A DNA stretch of 64,000 nucleotides from Carettochelys insculpta (taxonomy: Eukaryota; Chordata; Testudines; Carettochelyidae), in contig NC_134137.1 in NCBI RefSeq assembly GCF_033958435.1, positions 178,821,501 to 178,885,500 of the forward strand. The letters run 5' to 3'. Position numbers and translations under genes: made by a program. Every line of letters begins with the position of its first letter. The first letter of the stretch is position 1. A model generated the notes under the pieces. That model ran no database searches. It had not been told where the DNA came from and saw nothing but the letters and a program-made list of their open reading frames with translations. Shown here piece after piece: positions 33,571-46,392 of the stretch.

Positions 33571-34457
33571 ACAGTCCATGTCTGGGGCAGGGAGACCTGC
33601 CCCTACTTTGGGGAGCTTGGCTCCCGGGGGGTACATGAGTGGTAGGGGCAGATTCTCAGCCAGAAGGTGCAGTCTGGGGACTGGCCTCCCCCAGGCCTAG
33701 GTTCACCTATTGCCATGTCACCAGAGTCCATTTTCGAGCAGTTCTCATAAAAAATCAGACACCTCACCACTCTACATGTCTGAGCTTACTAACACGGCTG
33801 TATACATCTGTACTCTAGTAAAGATTGAGCAATTCTTTCTAATCACTGCATGTCGTCACAGTGAATGTAAGTTAAATAACTAGCACAAATAAATGATATG
33901 ATCTGGAAGCTGGTCTCTTACTTGATGTCGCACTATCTGAATGCATCCGGTGCTGACATCTTTTTTTTTTTAACTTTCCACAATCAGACTATGACTCTGT
34001 GAATGCCGGAACAAGTTACCATTTGCTTTCTTTAACTGTCCAGTGTATAAACCAGTTAGCAGAATCAATTTTTGATGATTCAGTGCTATGAGGTGTAGGG
34101 AATCCCCTCGTATCCTTTATGTTGACTCATCTCACTGTTTTTCAGCTCCACCTGCTAGGGACATAACTGTGGCATTAGTCTGCACGCCTTTAAATGAAAG
34201 CATACCAATGAGAGAAGTACAAACTGCAGTGCGTTTCTGTGAGTCTGGGTTTGTTCTTGATTTCAAATGTCAGGACTTCCTTGATTCTAAGCAGCCTAAA
34301 ACAATATGGTCTGCTTGCTGTAAGGAGCTTTGCTGGTATAACTGTATAGTCATACATGAGGCCAGAAACAATATCTCCTTGCATGGATGCAATACCTTAT
34401 TTCAGCACCATTCTGGACAAATTAAGCTGTGCCACTATAAGCAGAGTTTTGCTAGTA

Positions 34458-34784
34458 CAGGCTGAATCTTTCTCATCTGGCTCCCTCAGGACCTCACCTG
34501 TGCCTGACAAGAGAATTTGTCGGATGACAGGAGATCAATATTCTCGAGCACATTACCAACACTTCCACTGCTTTACTGGGCACTTAGAAGACATTTAGGG
34601 GTAAATGACAGCTAAATAACAGCACAGAACACTGAGAGACAGGACTGGTAACTGTCAACAAACTTTATGGGACCATGGGAAATTTGGCCACACCCATGAT
34701 AAATTCACATCTGGCTAACTAAAATCATGCCAGCTTATGGAGTTTACCAGACAAGAGAGCTCTGGATTAGAGAGGTTCAACCTG
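34458..34784. mobile_element. Tc1/mariner-like non-autonomous element, 327 bp
   Basis: The left end CAGGCTGAATCTTTCTCATC and the right end (reverse complement CAGGTTGAACCTCTCTAATC) are good inverted repeats. The left flank is TA; the right is TT. This terminal sequence is familiar from Tc/mariner-type vertebrate repeats. A partial, inverted relative is at 44943-45070, sharing CAAGTTTCCCACAGTCCCAT with this element's reverse strand as near match. Confidence 0.72.
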
Positions 34785-37700
34785 TTTAACTGTGTCTATG
34801 CTGGGTGCTTTTGCTGGTACAGCTATGTTGCTTAAGAATCATATCACATCTCATGCTGACTGACACAGCTTTGTCATCAGAAGTCACATGTGGAGACCTG
34901 GCCTGCATTTCAAAAGTATCTAAGCTTTTATAGCCCTGTGTATGGTAACTGGGGATACATTGATTCTCTGGTGAGCTTTATTAATACCCAGATGACTGGG
35001 ACATCCTCACGAACAAAAATGAATATAGTTATGTCATTTGTTGTTTATTTTTGAAATGTGAGAGCTTCCCACAGAAAAAAGTGGGAATAAATTAATTAGA
35101 TTGAAATAAGGCCAGCCTAAACTTGGCAGACTGGTAAGAACCCAATAAATTAGGTAACATCATTACCAAAGGGAAAGTTAACAGAATATAATCATGTATA
35201 AACTCTTGTGGTGAGAATATTTCATGTACTTTAATCTTAGATGTGATAGACATTGATTTATCTGTGTTTACATGGAACAGGCTAACACATTAGGCCATTT
35301 GTTTGCTTTTCATCGGTGTGAAATAATACGTAGCGCTGCTGAATCAGTCAAGGATGGTCAAGGATGATCAGGATGGAACTGAAGCTAACCAGGTTTGGGA
35401 CATGAAATGGACTCAGTAAATTACCTATGACAAAATGAATTTTACTTTTAATAATCTCACACTCTTGAAAGGGATTTAGGTGCTTCACAGAAACAAGTAA
35501 AGACATAGGGCCAGAAATGTATCTACCATAAATGCTCCTCTCTGTTACCAGAGTAGGGGAAATAGATCTTTAGTGTAAATTAGAATCTGGCCTACATTTC
35601 ACATAGGGCCATCCCTATGGGCTGTTGGCCCCGATAGCCTCCTTGCTGTCTACTCAGTGTGCCTGGTTGCCTCTCACCACCTCCCACACACACCCTGCTT
35701 GCCCACCTCCTCAGCTGCCTGCCTGCTGCTACCTTCCTTGCTAGTCTTCTTGCTGTCCATCTGTCCAGCACATCCCTGCCACCTGACAACTGTTCTCCTC
35801 GTTGTCATCTACACAACCACCTGCCTGCAGCTCACCTCCCTGTTTATCTCCTCATCCCACTTGCTCACCTGCCTCTTGCTTCTCCCTGCCCACTTCCCCA
35901 CTTGAATATCGGGACAAGTAATCTGATTGTACATTGATTGGGATGAGGGACGACATACTAAATATCAGGATGGTCCTGACTTTATGGAAGTGCAGAGCTC
36001 CGCAAGAAAATGGCCCAAGGCAGTTTCCCCAATTTGCTGTATCCAAGGGATGGTTCTGAGTCCATGTTCCAAAGAGTCTTCTAACTAAGTTCAGAAAGGA
36101 AACAAGAAGTTAGGGTTAGTATGACACTTCCCAAGGATGCCCTAGATTGTGAGGCTTCTCGCTACCAGCTCCCTTTATCATGAGGAAGTTTTGGGACATC
36201 TTTAACTGCTGTTGTTCTACACCCTGAAACCTGTAGCCTCTAGCAAGAGAAGCATTACCTACCAGGCCTTTGCAGGCCTCGCTTTCTCTGTGTGATAGAC
36301 CTGCCTCAACCTTTGAGACCTTGGCATGTTTCCTGCAGTGAACAACCCTTTATCAATTGAATGATTATAGAATTACCAGGTCTGCCATGTCCAAGGGAAT
36401 GGTATACACCATTTTTTAAAATTCAGTTAAAAATCCCCACTTTTAACCAAGTTTGTGGTGAGACCCCTTTTTCATGAAGGAAGATGGCCATCATTTGCCT
36501 TCACAGTGAAGGATGCGAGGGGTGTCGCAAAAATACATAGGGAAAAAACTTTGTGCGCTTCATGACAGCACCCTCCTCCTGGCTGCTGTGTGCTTTGTCC
36601 TCTCTCTTTGAAGTTTTTACCATCCTTCCTTAGCATTCAGTTGAGACAGGTGAGCAAAGACACATTGTGAACCATATAATACTTACTACACGCAGAAAAA
36701 GCTGGATAGAAATCTGTATTTCTTGTTTGACAGAAAATCTGCTTTTCCCATTTGCTGGTGAGATGGCCTTAGAAACAAATCTAAAGAACACACTTTTCAG
36801 CGTATACACACAACTCTTGACATAGTGTCTGTAGATATATTTCACAGAGATATTGATGACCCGTGTGACATCGACTTTTATGTGAGACCTCATATAGTGC
36901 ACTTTGCTGAACTAGAATATAAACACAAGAGTTAGGAGAGTCCTGTAACCTCTGTGTCTTTCTTTGCCAGTTAGCATTATGAGGCTTCTGAGCCACAGCC
37001 AGACCCAATGGACTAAGGAGTTAAAAAATGGTAATTGTTCAGCTAAGAATGCACAGTTTTCTCAGTAAGAACCCAGTACTGCAATGAGCACCGGCTCAGC
37101 ACCTGCTGCATGTTTGGAGCCTGGGGTATGCACACAATTTGTTTAATCTAAACTCACTTCTCATGGGCAGACTGCAAAACTGAGGAAGGAATTTGCAGGC
37201 AGAGAGGGGGGTGGCTTAGTGGACAGTCTAGGTTGGTTGTTCCAGGCAGTGGTGGATTCACCACTGGGGTCCATAGTGCAGACCACAGCCAAATGGAGGG
37301 GAGGGGCTGTAAGAAGGGGACATCAGTGCCTTAATGTGTTCTGCCCTTTTGGTGCTAGTGCTGGAGAGTGGGGTTGTGTTGCTGGGGCTTGCCCTGATTC
37401 ACCTGCCTGATGCTTCTGCCATGGAATGGGGCCAGAGACTTGCCCGGTTCCATCCACATGGGGAAAGCCCCTGTGGCTCCACCCCATTTCCCCAACGAGA
37501 TTGATGGAGGAAGGGCATGTAGACAGAAAGTGTGGGAGGGGCCAACAGTTGATCAGACCAGGGCCCCACAAACTGGTAATCTGCCTCTGGTCCCAGGTGT
37601 AAGGGCCAGCAAGGAAGAAGGGAGAGAGGGAGAAGGAAAGAAAGGAGACAAAACCTGTAGGCTGTAAAAAGGGCCCATTAAAGAACAGTAGTAATATGAC

Positions 37701-38430
37701 AGTAGAATGGAGACCACAAATATATGGCTGTACCACAGGAATCTGAAACCCCTCAAGAATTGCTGATATCCTTAATGCTGCATATGAAATAGCTGGACTT
37801 ACAGCAAAACTCTTCTGTTTCTGTCTGATGAAGTCATGAACATAAGCTGTTCATAACATAAGCTGTTAACAGTTATTTCACCCATCAATTTTCTGAAAAT
37901 ACCCTTCGGAAACATCCATTCATCCTTCATGAGTCTGGGGGCGCAACCTTGAGTCCAGACCTGCCCACTGAAGACAGCAGAAGTTTTTCCACTGACTTTG
38001 ATAGGCATTAGATGAGTCCATAAGACCAGTTCAGGAAATATGCTAAGCGGCAGGCTGTAAATTCTTGGCCCTATCTCTTCAAGGTTCATATTGACGTAAA
38101 GATGTTTTATTTTTTTTAATGTTTGTCCTAGAATCCAGTTCATCTTGTTCTTGGGTTTCCTGCGGTACGTGCGCACTGAAGCTTAGATTGACTCTCTGTG
38201 CAGAGAGAAACATGCTGCCTGTGCTTCTAACATGCTAAAACAGTAGTGTAGCCAGGGGTAGCATGGGCAGCCACTTGGGCTAGCCCCTCGAAAGAGACTG
38301 TGCAGTATATAGCGTAGCAAGGCCCCTGTCCTAACTGGGAATTCTTGGCCCTATGGTAATGCACACACTCAAAAGCAAAGTATGGAATATTGGGTTTTTT
38401 CATATTTTAAGGGAACTTACAAAGACTAGT
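34785..38430. other. Unassigned stretch
   Basis: About 3.6 kb without a supported gene. 35595-35905 is a C/T-rich degenerate repeat (TGCCTGCC, CCACCTCC words). 37244-37680 and 38240-38345 have DNA-transposon-like phrases (GTGGTGGATTCACCACTGGG; AGTAGTGTAGCCAGGGG) without resolvable ends. Confidence 0.4.
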
Positions 38431-39552
38431 TGTAACCCTTCTACCAGGTGAAGCCAGCAGAAGCCAGGGACAGGTTCAATATCTAGGGGTTCTTCTCCAT
38501 CTATCCAACAAAGAATTGGCTCAAGCCCCTTCCCAGTAATCTGGGAAATTCACACACTACCACTGGGCACCTTGGAGAGGCAATGCTGCCCCCTTCACAA
38601 GCACAGAATCTGAGTATAGAAAAGAAACTTTTAACAAAAGGGAGGGAAGTAACTTGGCATTAATTTGGAAAATACCACAAATCAGGTTCATAAACAAGAA
38701 CCTGAGAGGAAAAGGACATTGCCCAACCTATGTGGGGTGGGAATTTTACTCCTGGTTCTTAAGCCCAGCAGTCTAAATGTCCCCTTCACATGCCCAACCC
38801 TTCTCTGCACCCCACCCGCAGTTGCTTCTTGGTCAGTGCAGACCCAGAGTTCAGAGATGCATCCACAGAGTTCTCTTCCCATCCTGGGTGGGAAGGGGTA
38901 AAGAGACATTTTACGCACTCTCCTGATCACTCATCATTTGCCCGCTGTCTACTCTCCACCACCACCCTGTTGGGCACCGTCTCATCACTTTGCCACTGTC
39001 CTCTATCGCTCCACCAATGCCCGGATCTACTTTCATCACATCTCTCCATTGCCACCTTGCTGACTGTCATTCACCATCTACTGTGGTCTTTGCCCACAAA
39101 AGCTTATTCTCCTAAATATCTGTTAGTCTATAAGGTGCCACAGGACTTCTTGTTGTTCTCAAAGATACAGACTAACACGGCTCCCTCTCTGATACTTGTC
39201 ACCTCTTGGCTGTAACTTCTGCCTGTTGGTCTCAAATGACTTCAACTCTTAGCAAGCAGGATAGAAGAAACACAACTCCAACACAATTAATATAAGAAAC
39301 AAGCTCTTCATAATGCCTGTTTAGCTCTGTTTTTGAACAGTGGGGCAGAGGGGAACAGTTCAAACCAGTCCGAGCAGGGGAGGCTATGCAGTCTCCTGAC
39401 CAAAATAACTTTCCCTCTCCCCATCTCCTTCACAGAGCACCGACAGTCAAACCCCAGCTGAGCAAGGTTCTTTCCGCTAGCTGTGAGCCCTTTCCTTTGG
39501 AACAATTTAGCACAGTCCTACTTTTCTGTATTCCCACAAGATTACAAATACA
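38431..39552 (-). mobile_element. Probable solo LTR, about 1.1 kb
   Basis: Begins TGTAACCCTTCTACCAGG, like TGTAACCCTTCTGTTAATGC at 59488, and ends ...ATTACAAATACA. Flanks CTAGT (38426-38430) and GTAGT (39553-39557) differ by one base, compatible with a 5-bp duplication, but the right boundary is tentative. The GGGTTACA end suggests a minus-strand orientation. No internal retroviral genes remain. Confidence 0.5.
39085..39195 (-). repeat. Interspersed repeat with TTAGTCT / AGACTAAC motifs, copy 2
   Basis: AAAAGCTTATTCTCC, ATCTGTTAGTCTATAAGGTG, CCACAGGACTTCTTGTTGTT and GATACAGACTAACACGGCT. Reverse orientation relative to the copies at 12708 and 58800; it lies inside the probable LTR at 38431. 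Confidence 0.65.
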
Positions 39553-39764
39553 GTAGTCCCTCGAGTTATGCGAGCATTGCGTTCCCTTACACCCTTGCAT
39601 AACTCAAACTTCACGTAAGTCAGAGGGTGAGAAACAGCTTTTATCCCCAGCGGAACTCCTTTTGCAAAGTAAGTCCTGAGGTTGGCAAGGCAGTTGTGAA
39701 GGGTTAAGCCATGGTGAGGGGGACAGGAAGGTTAAGCCTGGGGTGAGTTAGGGCTGCAGGAGGG

Positions 39765-39985
39765 GTGGAGGGGTGGAGTTGAGCCGGAGCCACGTGGGAG
39801 GGTCTGAACTGGGGCGGGGGGGTGGGGGGCTTGAACTGGGTCCATGTGGGAGGGGCGCAAGCCAGAGCTGTGTGGCCCTGTGCGGGGTTGAGCTGGAGCT
39901 ATACATGTGGGGTGGTGAACTGGAGCCATGCAGGGTGGGGGTGAACTGGGACCGTGAGGGGTTGAATCGGGGCCACTTGGGATCG
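39765..39985. repeat. G-rich degenerate minisatellite, about 33-bp unit
   Basis: Repeating GAGCCGGAGCCACGTGGGAG, GAACTGGGTCCATGTGGGAG, GAGCTGGAGCTATACATGTG and GAACTGGAGCCATGCAGGGT. Just upstream, 39553-39620 carries GTAGTCCCTCGAGTTATGCG, a probable DNA-transposon terminus whose partner end was not found. Confidence 0.65.
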
Positions 39986-39989
39986 GGTC

Positions 39990-41240
39990 ACAAATGAAGT
40001 TGATTACAATGAGCTAAATACCACTCCATCTCCTGAAAGTCTAACACCTCTAAGCAAAGCAGGAGCAAACTCTATTTACACAGACACACCCAGAAATTCT
40101 TCTTCAGATCTTGCTTCCATAATAAAAATAGTGAACCATAATTAGATACGTCTCACTTATAAATTAGATAACTGAGAGAATGGCGTATGCTAATGGCGTT
40201 CTCTCTCCCTCTCTCTTAAGCATATCGCGACATATTGGTGCTGACCAATGGATTGTGGAGGTTAGAGGCTGACTTAAAAGAGAAACTCTGTATCGAAGCT
40301 GGGACACATTTTGACCACTCAACACATTTTATTGTGGTTTCTCCAGCTGTGATAAATGGTGAAGCGGTTGCAAAATTTCAGCTTTAATATTTATCCATTT
40401 TCCTCTAAGTTTGAGAGCTCTTCTCTTTGAGAGCTCTGTCTCTTCCTGGGCAGGGATTACCTGTTATACTCAAACCAAAGGGACCTCAGTCCTATCACCC
40501 AATTATGTCGAACACAAGTGAATAAGCTGGGATAGTGTAAATAGAAATGGGTACAACTCAGAAGTGCTTCAGAGGCATCATTACATGTAATCATATGGTT
40601 TTAATTAATGGCAGACCAAATACTCTCCCTTCTCTTTCCTCCTCTCCTCGCTTTTTGGTGTCATGTGTGGTGTCTGTCCCCATGGAAGTAAGGGGATGAA
40701 TATGGATATAGTCTGTACCTAAGTCCTAAGCATATGATTTCATCCCAGCAAAACCACAAGATTTTTAATCTCAAATCTGTAACTGAAATAGGTTAGTCTT
40801 GCATCTTCCTCTTCTTTCATAACAGCTTCACTGTGAGAATAAATTCACATCCCATTGTTTCATGTCCTCAGTGGAATCAGTCCGCTAAACGCAAATTACA
40901 GATTAGCCAATCGGATAAAATATGAGGTCTTTCTGGCCCTAAGAAGTGCTCCGAAAGGCAGAAATATGGAGACTAGTTTGCTTACCACGCTACTTCAATA
41001 AGTGGTATAGTAACAGGTTGTGAATGGGCCATGGCCTGGGGCAATATACAGAAACTGAGGGAGAGGAGAGATACATAGAAGGTTTTTAATGTATTTATTC
41101 ACTCATTCATATGTTTTGCTCTTGCCCCTGGGATTGGTCTCTTCTGATTCTTGATTATGAGACTTTAGAGACACAGTATAACTCATAAATTTGATTTGCA
41201 ATCAGAAGAACTTTAAAATGTAATATTGTAACTGATGAAA
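39990..41240. other. Unassigned stretch
   Basis: No gene or bounded repeat recognised in 1.25 kb. Confidence 0.45.
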
Positions 41241-41437
41241 AGGTGGTGAAGTCCCGGCTGGTGAAGCACTGGAATAGGTTGCCTAGAGGAGTGATGAAAT
41301 CTCTATCCCTAAAAGTTTAAGTCCTGGCTTGACAAAGTCCTGGCTGGGATGATTTAGTTGGGATTGGTTCTGCTTTCACCAGGAGGCTGGACTTAATGAC
41401 CTCCTGAGGTCTCTTCCAACCCTATGATTCTATGCAA
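41241..41437 (+). mobile_element. CR1 LINE 3'-end fragment
   Basis: CR1 C-terminal and 3' UTR phrases: TGAAGCACTGGAATAGGTTG, TTTAAGTCCTGGCTTGACAA, GGCTGGACTTAATGACCTCC, ending in CCTATGATTCTATG. Confidence 0.9.
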
Positions 41438-44400
41438 TTGTGTGAGTGCAAAAACAATCTGCAAAAAGGCTCAAGGCAGAACTTTCTGGGCAAAAAAGAC
41501 AGGGACCATTGACCAAAATGCTGAATTTTATTGTGCTGCTGGAAATTACTCTGGATCCCTGCTAAGGCAAAAGAATATGGATTGGAAGACTTGTGCTGTT
41601 ATTTTACACAGAAGTGATCACAGGAAAAGGTTGCCAAAGGACAGCACCCTTTATTAACCAGGCTCTTGAGCAGAGATTGGGTTGAGTATACTGTGGTGGC
41701 CCATTGCCTAAATATTATCTTATAATATTGAATATGTGACATTCTAGCCCACCAAGTAGAAGCTAGATGATCGAATAGGTCATTTCCACCTTTAATTTCT
41801 ATGACTTTCGGACCATTGCCTGATTATTTTACAATTGGGATTGGGATTGGAAGGGTCCTCCCATTTCTGTAGGAGAACCTTACTCAGCAAAGGAGGATGC
41901 TATCTTAAAAAAACACAAACAAACAAAGAAACAAAAAAACCCTAAAGGTTTCAGTGAGAAAAGACCATAATACAGTGAATCAATCAAAGCCCTAGCTCTA
42001 CAAACAGCCAAAGCAGACGGTATCCAATGCTGAGGGGAGTGGGGGATTCAAATGATTGTGGACGGATGGGATGAATTAAAAAGACACATGGAGATTTTTG
42101 CAAACCTATAGGCTCTAATTTTACTGGGAAATATGTTTTCTATTTGATTCACACATTCAAATGTGTGTTCTGCATGCAGCAAGAACAGATTTACTTGACA
42201 GAAAGTTTAGGGTTAATGCAATAGATATACTAATTTACTGAAACTATCATTACTTGTGGGTGTATGTGCACATATTATGCTTTAAATATTTTATGTGCAT
42301 ATTATGTGCATGCATTATATTATGCACATTATATAATACTTGTGTCAGACTTAGAAAGCAACCCAAAATTTCTACTGTGTCCTATAGAGAGAGACCCCAC
42401 AGCTGGATCTGAAGGACTGTCTGAAAAAAGCCATATTATTTTACAAGGCTCAGAAGCCCAGTAAAACCTCCCCACATCCTAAGGCAGCTTCCAAACAGAA
42501 AATAAAAATCCTTTATTAAATATTGCAGCCCCTTGGGGAGATGTATATGACATCATTAGAGCAAGTCTATTTGATTAGGGCAAGTCTATCAGGATGCTCT
42601 GTTCTGGAACTCTGGATTAAGGGTGCTGTGCACATTGAGGACTCCGAAATGGACAGGCCCCTCATTATGAAAAGAGCATTGTCTCTTCATGGCCTATCAG
42701 AGGGCACTGCTGCTTGGACTTACAAGACTCTGCATCAGTTTAATTTTAAATACTTACAGATTCTTTATCCACTGCATTATACAGTAAACTGCCAGATAGT
42801 TTTGTTTCCTAAGGTATAACTCCAGCCCACACAGACTTAGACAAAACAACGTCTGTACTGAAGAAACCTCAATCATGGAATGAGTTATTTCATGAGGGAT
42901 CTAATTCCTTTTGATCAGTACTACTCTGTCTGTCACACCAGAATGCAGAAGTTACCAGAAGCAGTAATCTTTCCACCAACTTTATTTCATTTACAGATAA
43001 CTAATACTAATTGTGCATTAGTACACAATATGAGACATTAAGGCTAAAACTGCATTGGGATCCACATGGTTGCTTTTCTGAACATGCATGGAACTAAGGG
43101 CTCCCATTATCACTGAGTAGAGGAGAAGATTTGAGAGCTGACTCCTTCTCAAGTTATTCATCATATATTTCTCTCTGGTTGTTTTCATAGGATCTAAGTG
43201 AAAGTTCACAGGATGTTGCAAGAAAATAAGAAGACTGGATTTTAACCCGCATGCAGAACACACTTCAAAATTCTTTATCCAAAAGAAATATGTAGACATT
43301 ATTTGCAAAAACAAACAAACAATGCCTCTTCCATTCAATTTGTTCTAAATAAAGGGAGGTACAAGAGACAAAGGAAATCAAAATTTTCATGCAACGTGCT
43401 TAATTGCCCAGTTTGATACTATATTAGGAAGCAATTATGAGGGAATGGATAGTTTAAGCTCTCTGTTCCATTGCCAGTTCCCTTTCATCCATAGAGAGAG
43501 GGCATCCACTGAAATCCAACCCAAACAATTTATAACATAAAGGTAAAGCCAAAGTTTACTGAAATTAAAAAAAAACAAACTCCCCATTGAAGGCAATTTG
43601 TTTTGGATCTTAAAGTCAGGAGCGCACATCTGTTTGGCCTCTGTAAAATAAGAGTGTTCTTGGTAAATAAGGGTTAGTATGCACCTTTTAAGAAGTTTTT
43701 GAAGAAAGATCAAGGTTTCAACAATGGTGGCTAAGGCAGTACCTTCTCACCCCAACACTGCTTCTACACTGGGAATTTTGGAATTCTGGCTACTTTGGCA
43801 AGTTTTGGAAAAATCCCTTGTTTACACTACTACTCAATGTATAGCTCCAAAGATTCTCACACTTGTGCAAGTGCTAGTATACAGAAATCAGTGACATTTT
43901 CACTTCCACATAGAACACATCTAGTCAATATTGCAGTAAAAACACATAAGCCATTCTCTGCTGTTGCTCCAACTGTTTCTCTCACTGGCATAGGGTGTAG
44001 CTAAGTCTGAGATTTTCCCAAACTTGCCTGAATTAATGAACCCCTAGAGACAGAGAGTGAACTCCAGAAAAGGACATTTTAATTGCTGATATCTATACTG
44101 TAGCTACACTTTAAATATCTTCAGGGCTTTTCCTTTAAATGGATGTCAACCTGGCACTATTCATTAGCATTATATTCAAATGAAAAGTAAAATGAAGAAG
44201 TATCACTTTTATCAAATATCAGTATTAACACACCATGCCTGCTTCCCCTTCCTGCTACCCCCATGCTCCTCAATCTATGTTTCAGCAAGACCTAGCTGTA
44301 TTATTGCCAGAAGTTTAAATTTTATTGCCATGGGATCACTACATGGAAACAGATGTGAGGACGAGTCTATTTCTTAAGTGCTGCCCTGAAGTCTTTCTGC

Positions 44401-44942
44401 ACAATGTCCCTGAGGTGTTGAGGTTAGCCTCATGGACTGGTCATTAGTTCTCCAATTAAGTTACTCCCTAGTTTGTATCAAGGCTAGAGTCTGGGAATCT
44501 GCAGCTCCAAGAACTCCCTTTCTTTCACAACAGCTCTAGCCAAACATTTACTAAGATAGGCATTTCTTCAAGCTCCGCTCAAATAAAATAAGCCACAAGA
44601 CCTCAGTCCCTGGTAAAATGTTTCTGCCTACGTCTGTGGGGCCTCTGTTTCTTGTTAGAGATGTTGGGTTTTTGTTTTTTTGCTTGTTTATTGGTTGGTT
44701 GGTTGGTTGGTTTTATGTATGTATGTATGTATGTATGTATGTTATTGTGGGGGCTAAAGTATCAGCAGAAATTTACAACAAATCTACTTAAAGTGAAAGT
44801 ATTTGCTCAGTGGGCCTTTCTAAGGGATTTTACAAGATTTTTAGACGTTCAAAATCCAGGAAGGATCTTGCTGCCTTGCAGATTAAACAACGTGGAATTG
44901 ATTTTTAACAGTCTTTGCAAATGCATAGATCTAAGCAAACGT
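41438..44942. other. Unassigned; microsatellites and possible old repeats
   Basis: No gene. Near 41760 GATCGAATAGGTCATTTCC then TTCTATGAC resembles another LINE 3' end. 42245-42340 is a degenerate ATGTGCATATT array. 43757-44008 may be a decayed TIR element (CTTCTACACTGGGA and GGGTGTAGCTAAG). Microsatellites (TTGG)n at 44691-44712 and (ATGT)n at 44714-44743. Confidence 0.4.
44691..44743. repeat. Adjacent (TTGG)n and (ATGT)n microsatellites
   Basis: About five perfect TTGG units followed after two bases by about seven ATGT units. Confidence 0.9.
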
Positions 44943-45070
44943 GTACATATTGAACCTCTCTCATCCAACATGCTTTCTTCTGGCAACATCCATAATCTGT
45001 CATGATCTTAGTTAGTTGGACAAGTACTTATCGTGGGTGTGGCCAAGTTTCCCACAGTCCCATTACGTTT
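44943..45070. mobile_element. Tc1/mariner-like fragment
   Basis: TTGAACCTCTCTCATCCAAC matches the terminus of the element at 34458-34784, and GTGTGGCCAAGTTTCCCACA matches its interior in reverse. The other terminus is missing. Confidence 0.6.
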
Positions 45071-45176
45071 GCTTATAGCCACCAGACCTGAAGAGATGGC
45101 ATTTCCTAAAGGACACAAAATTAAACTCCCAACTGCTAGCTATTCTGATGTGAAGGAAGAGTTGGAAGAACAGTAT

Positions 45177-45537
45177 GGCTGTGTCTACACTTGCCCCTAA
45201 CTTTGAAGGGGGCATGGTAATTAGGGCCATGGGAGATTACTAATGAAGTGCTGCAATGAATACATAGCACTTCATTAGGTTAATTCTCCACTGCAGCAAC
45301 TTCAAAGTGCCAGCACGCACGTAGCCGTGGGGCCAGTGCTACTTCAAATTCCCTTTATGCCCCAAAATTTTGAGGCTACATGCATGCCGGCACTTTGAAG
45401 CTTGCTGCTTCGAAGCTGCCATGGGAAAAAATTAGCCTAATAAGTGCTGCATATTCACCGCAGCACTTCATTAGTAATCTCTCATGGTCCTGATTACCAT
45501 GCCCCCTTTGAAGTTGGGGACAAGGGTAGATGCAGCC
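45177..45537. mobile_element. Short TIR element (Harbinger-type MITE), 361 bp
   Basis: The left end GGCTGTGTCTACACTTGCCC and the right end (reverse complement GGCTGCATCTACCCTTGTCC) are inverted repeats, continuing through AACTTTGAAGGGGGCATGGT. TAT flanks both sides (45174-45176, 45538-45540). The subterminal inverted pair TTACTAATGAAGTGCTGC resembles that of the element at 1505. Confidence 0.9.
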
Positions 45538-45806
45538 TATAAGAGCATGGCCCCATCAGGAGCTTATTATTGAGTTGAAAATCAAAAAGGAATCTTACAA
45601 AAAGCGGAAAGATGGACAAAGTGCTAAGGGGAAGTGAAACAGAACAGCACAAGCATGTAGGGACAAAATCAGAAAGGCATAGGTGCAAAATGAGTTACAG
45701 ATAAAAGGGCATAAGAAGAGACTTTAAATGCAGTAGGAGTTAGAGAAAAACAAAGGAAACTAGATCATCCACTTGGCATGCAAGGAGAGCTAATAATTGA
45801 TGACAT

Positions 45807-46277
45807 TAAGAGGGCTGAAGTGTTTAATGTTTCAGTCTTCACTGAGGCTGGGTCTACACAGGGCTGCTCTCTCAGCAGCTCTATGCTAATGAGCAGCCTT
45901 GCAATTGCAAATGGCCCTCATTAGCATGGTCCCACAGCTCTTAGCAGAGCCACGTGAAAGCTCGCTCTTGGGAGAGGCAGGTGCCAGCAGTACAGAGGCC
46001 ACGTGGACGTGCCCCTGTCAGCCAAAAGCTCCTCTGGGCATAAGGGGCAGGTGGCAGAGGAGCTTTTTGTTGGCAGGGGCACGTCCACGTGGCCTCTTTA
46101 CTGCCAGCAGCCTCCTCTGCCGAGAGCGAGCTGTGGCAAGGCTGCTCACTAGCATGGAGCTGCTGGGAGAGTGGCTCAGTGTAGACCAAGCCTAAAAATA
46201 TTAATAGTGAACAGACGTTGAGAGGGCTGAAGTGTTTAATGCTTCAATCTTCAGTAAAATGGTTAATAGTGAACAGA
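45807..46277 (+). repeat. 62-bp tandem duplication inside CR1, first copy split by a MITE
   Basis: Copy 1 is 45807-45845 plus 46193-46215; copy 2 is 46216-46277. Both are 62 bp after the MITE is removed. They share GAGGGCTGAAGTGTTTAATG and TTAATAGTGAACAGA with scattered substitutions. Confidence 0.85.
45846..46192. mobile_element. Short TIR element (Harbinger-type MITE), 347 bp
   Basis: The left end GGCTGGGTCTACACAGGGC and the right end (reverse complement GGCTTGGTCTACACTGAGCC) are inverted repeats; inner arms pair through GCCACGTGGACGTGCCCCTG. Flanks TGA and TAA differ by one base; the unoccupied paralogous copy of the site at 46216-46277 has TAA, showing TAA as the probable target. Confidence 0.85.
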
Positions 46278-46392
46278 TACAATTAACAATAAAGGGGAAA
46301 AAAAGCAAGCCAAAATAAGGAAAGTACCAGTTAAAGAATATTTAGATAGGTTAGATACATTCAAGTCGAAGGCCATATGAAATTCATCCTTA

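Larger units (their letters stand above)
31684..34457. other. Unassigned with two GC-rich degenerate minisatellites
   Basis: No gene. 32260-32745 is a G-rich degenerate array of GGGGTT/GGGGCAGG words; 33240-33570 is a second degenerate array with recurring GGCTGTGAGCTGCCTGT and CAGGGCTG units. 32790-33000 has hAT-like interior phrases (GCCAGCCAATAGGAGC). Confidence 0.45.
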
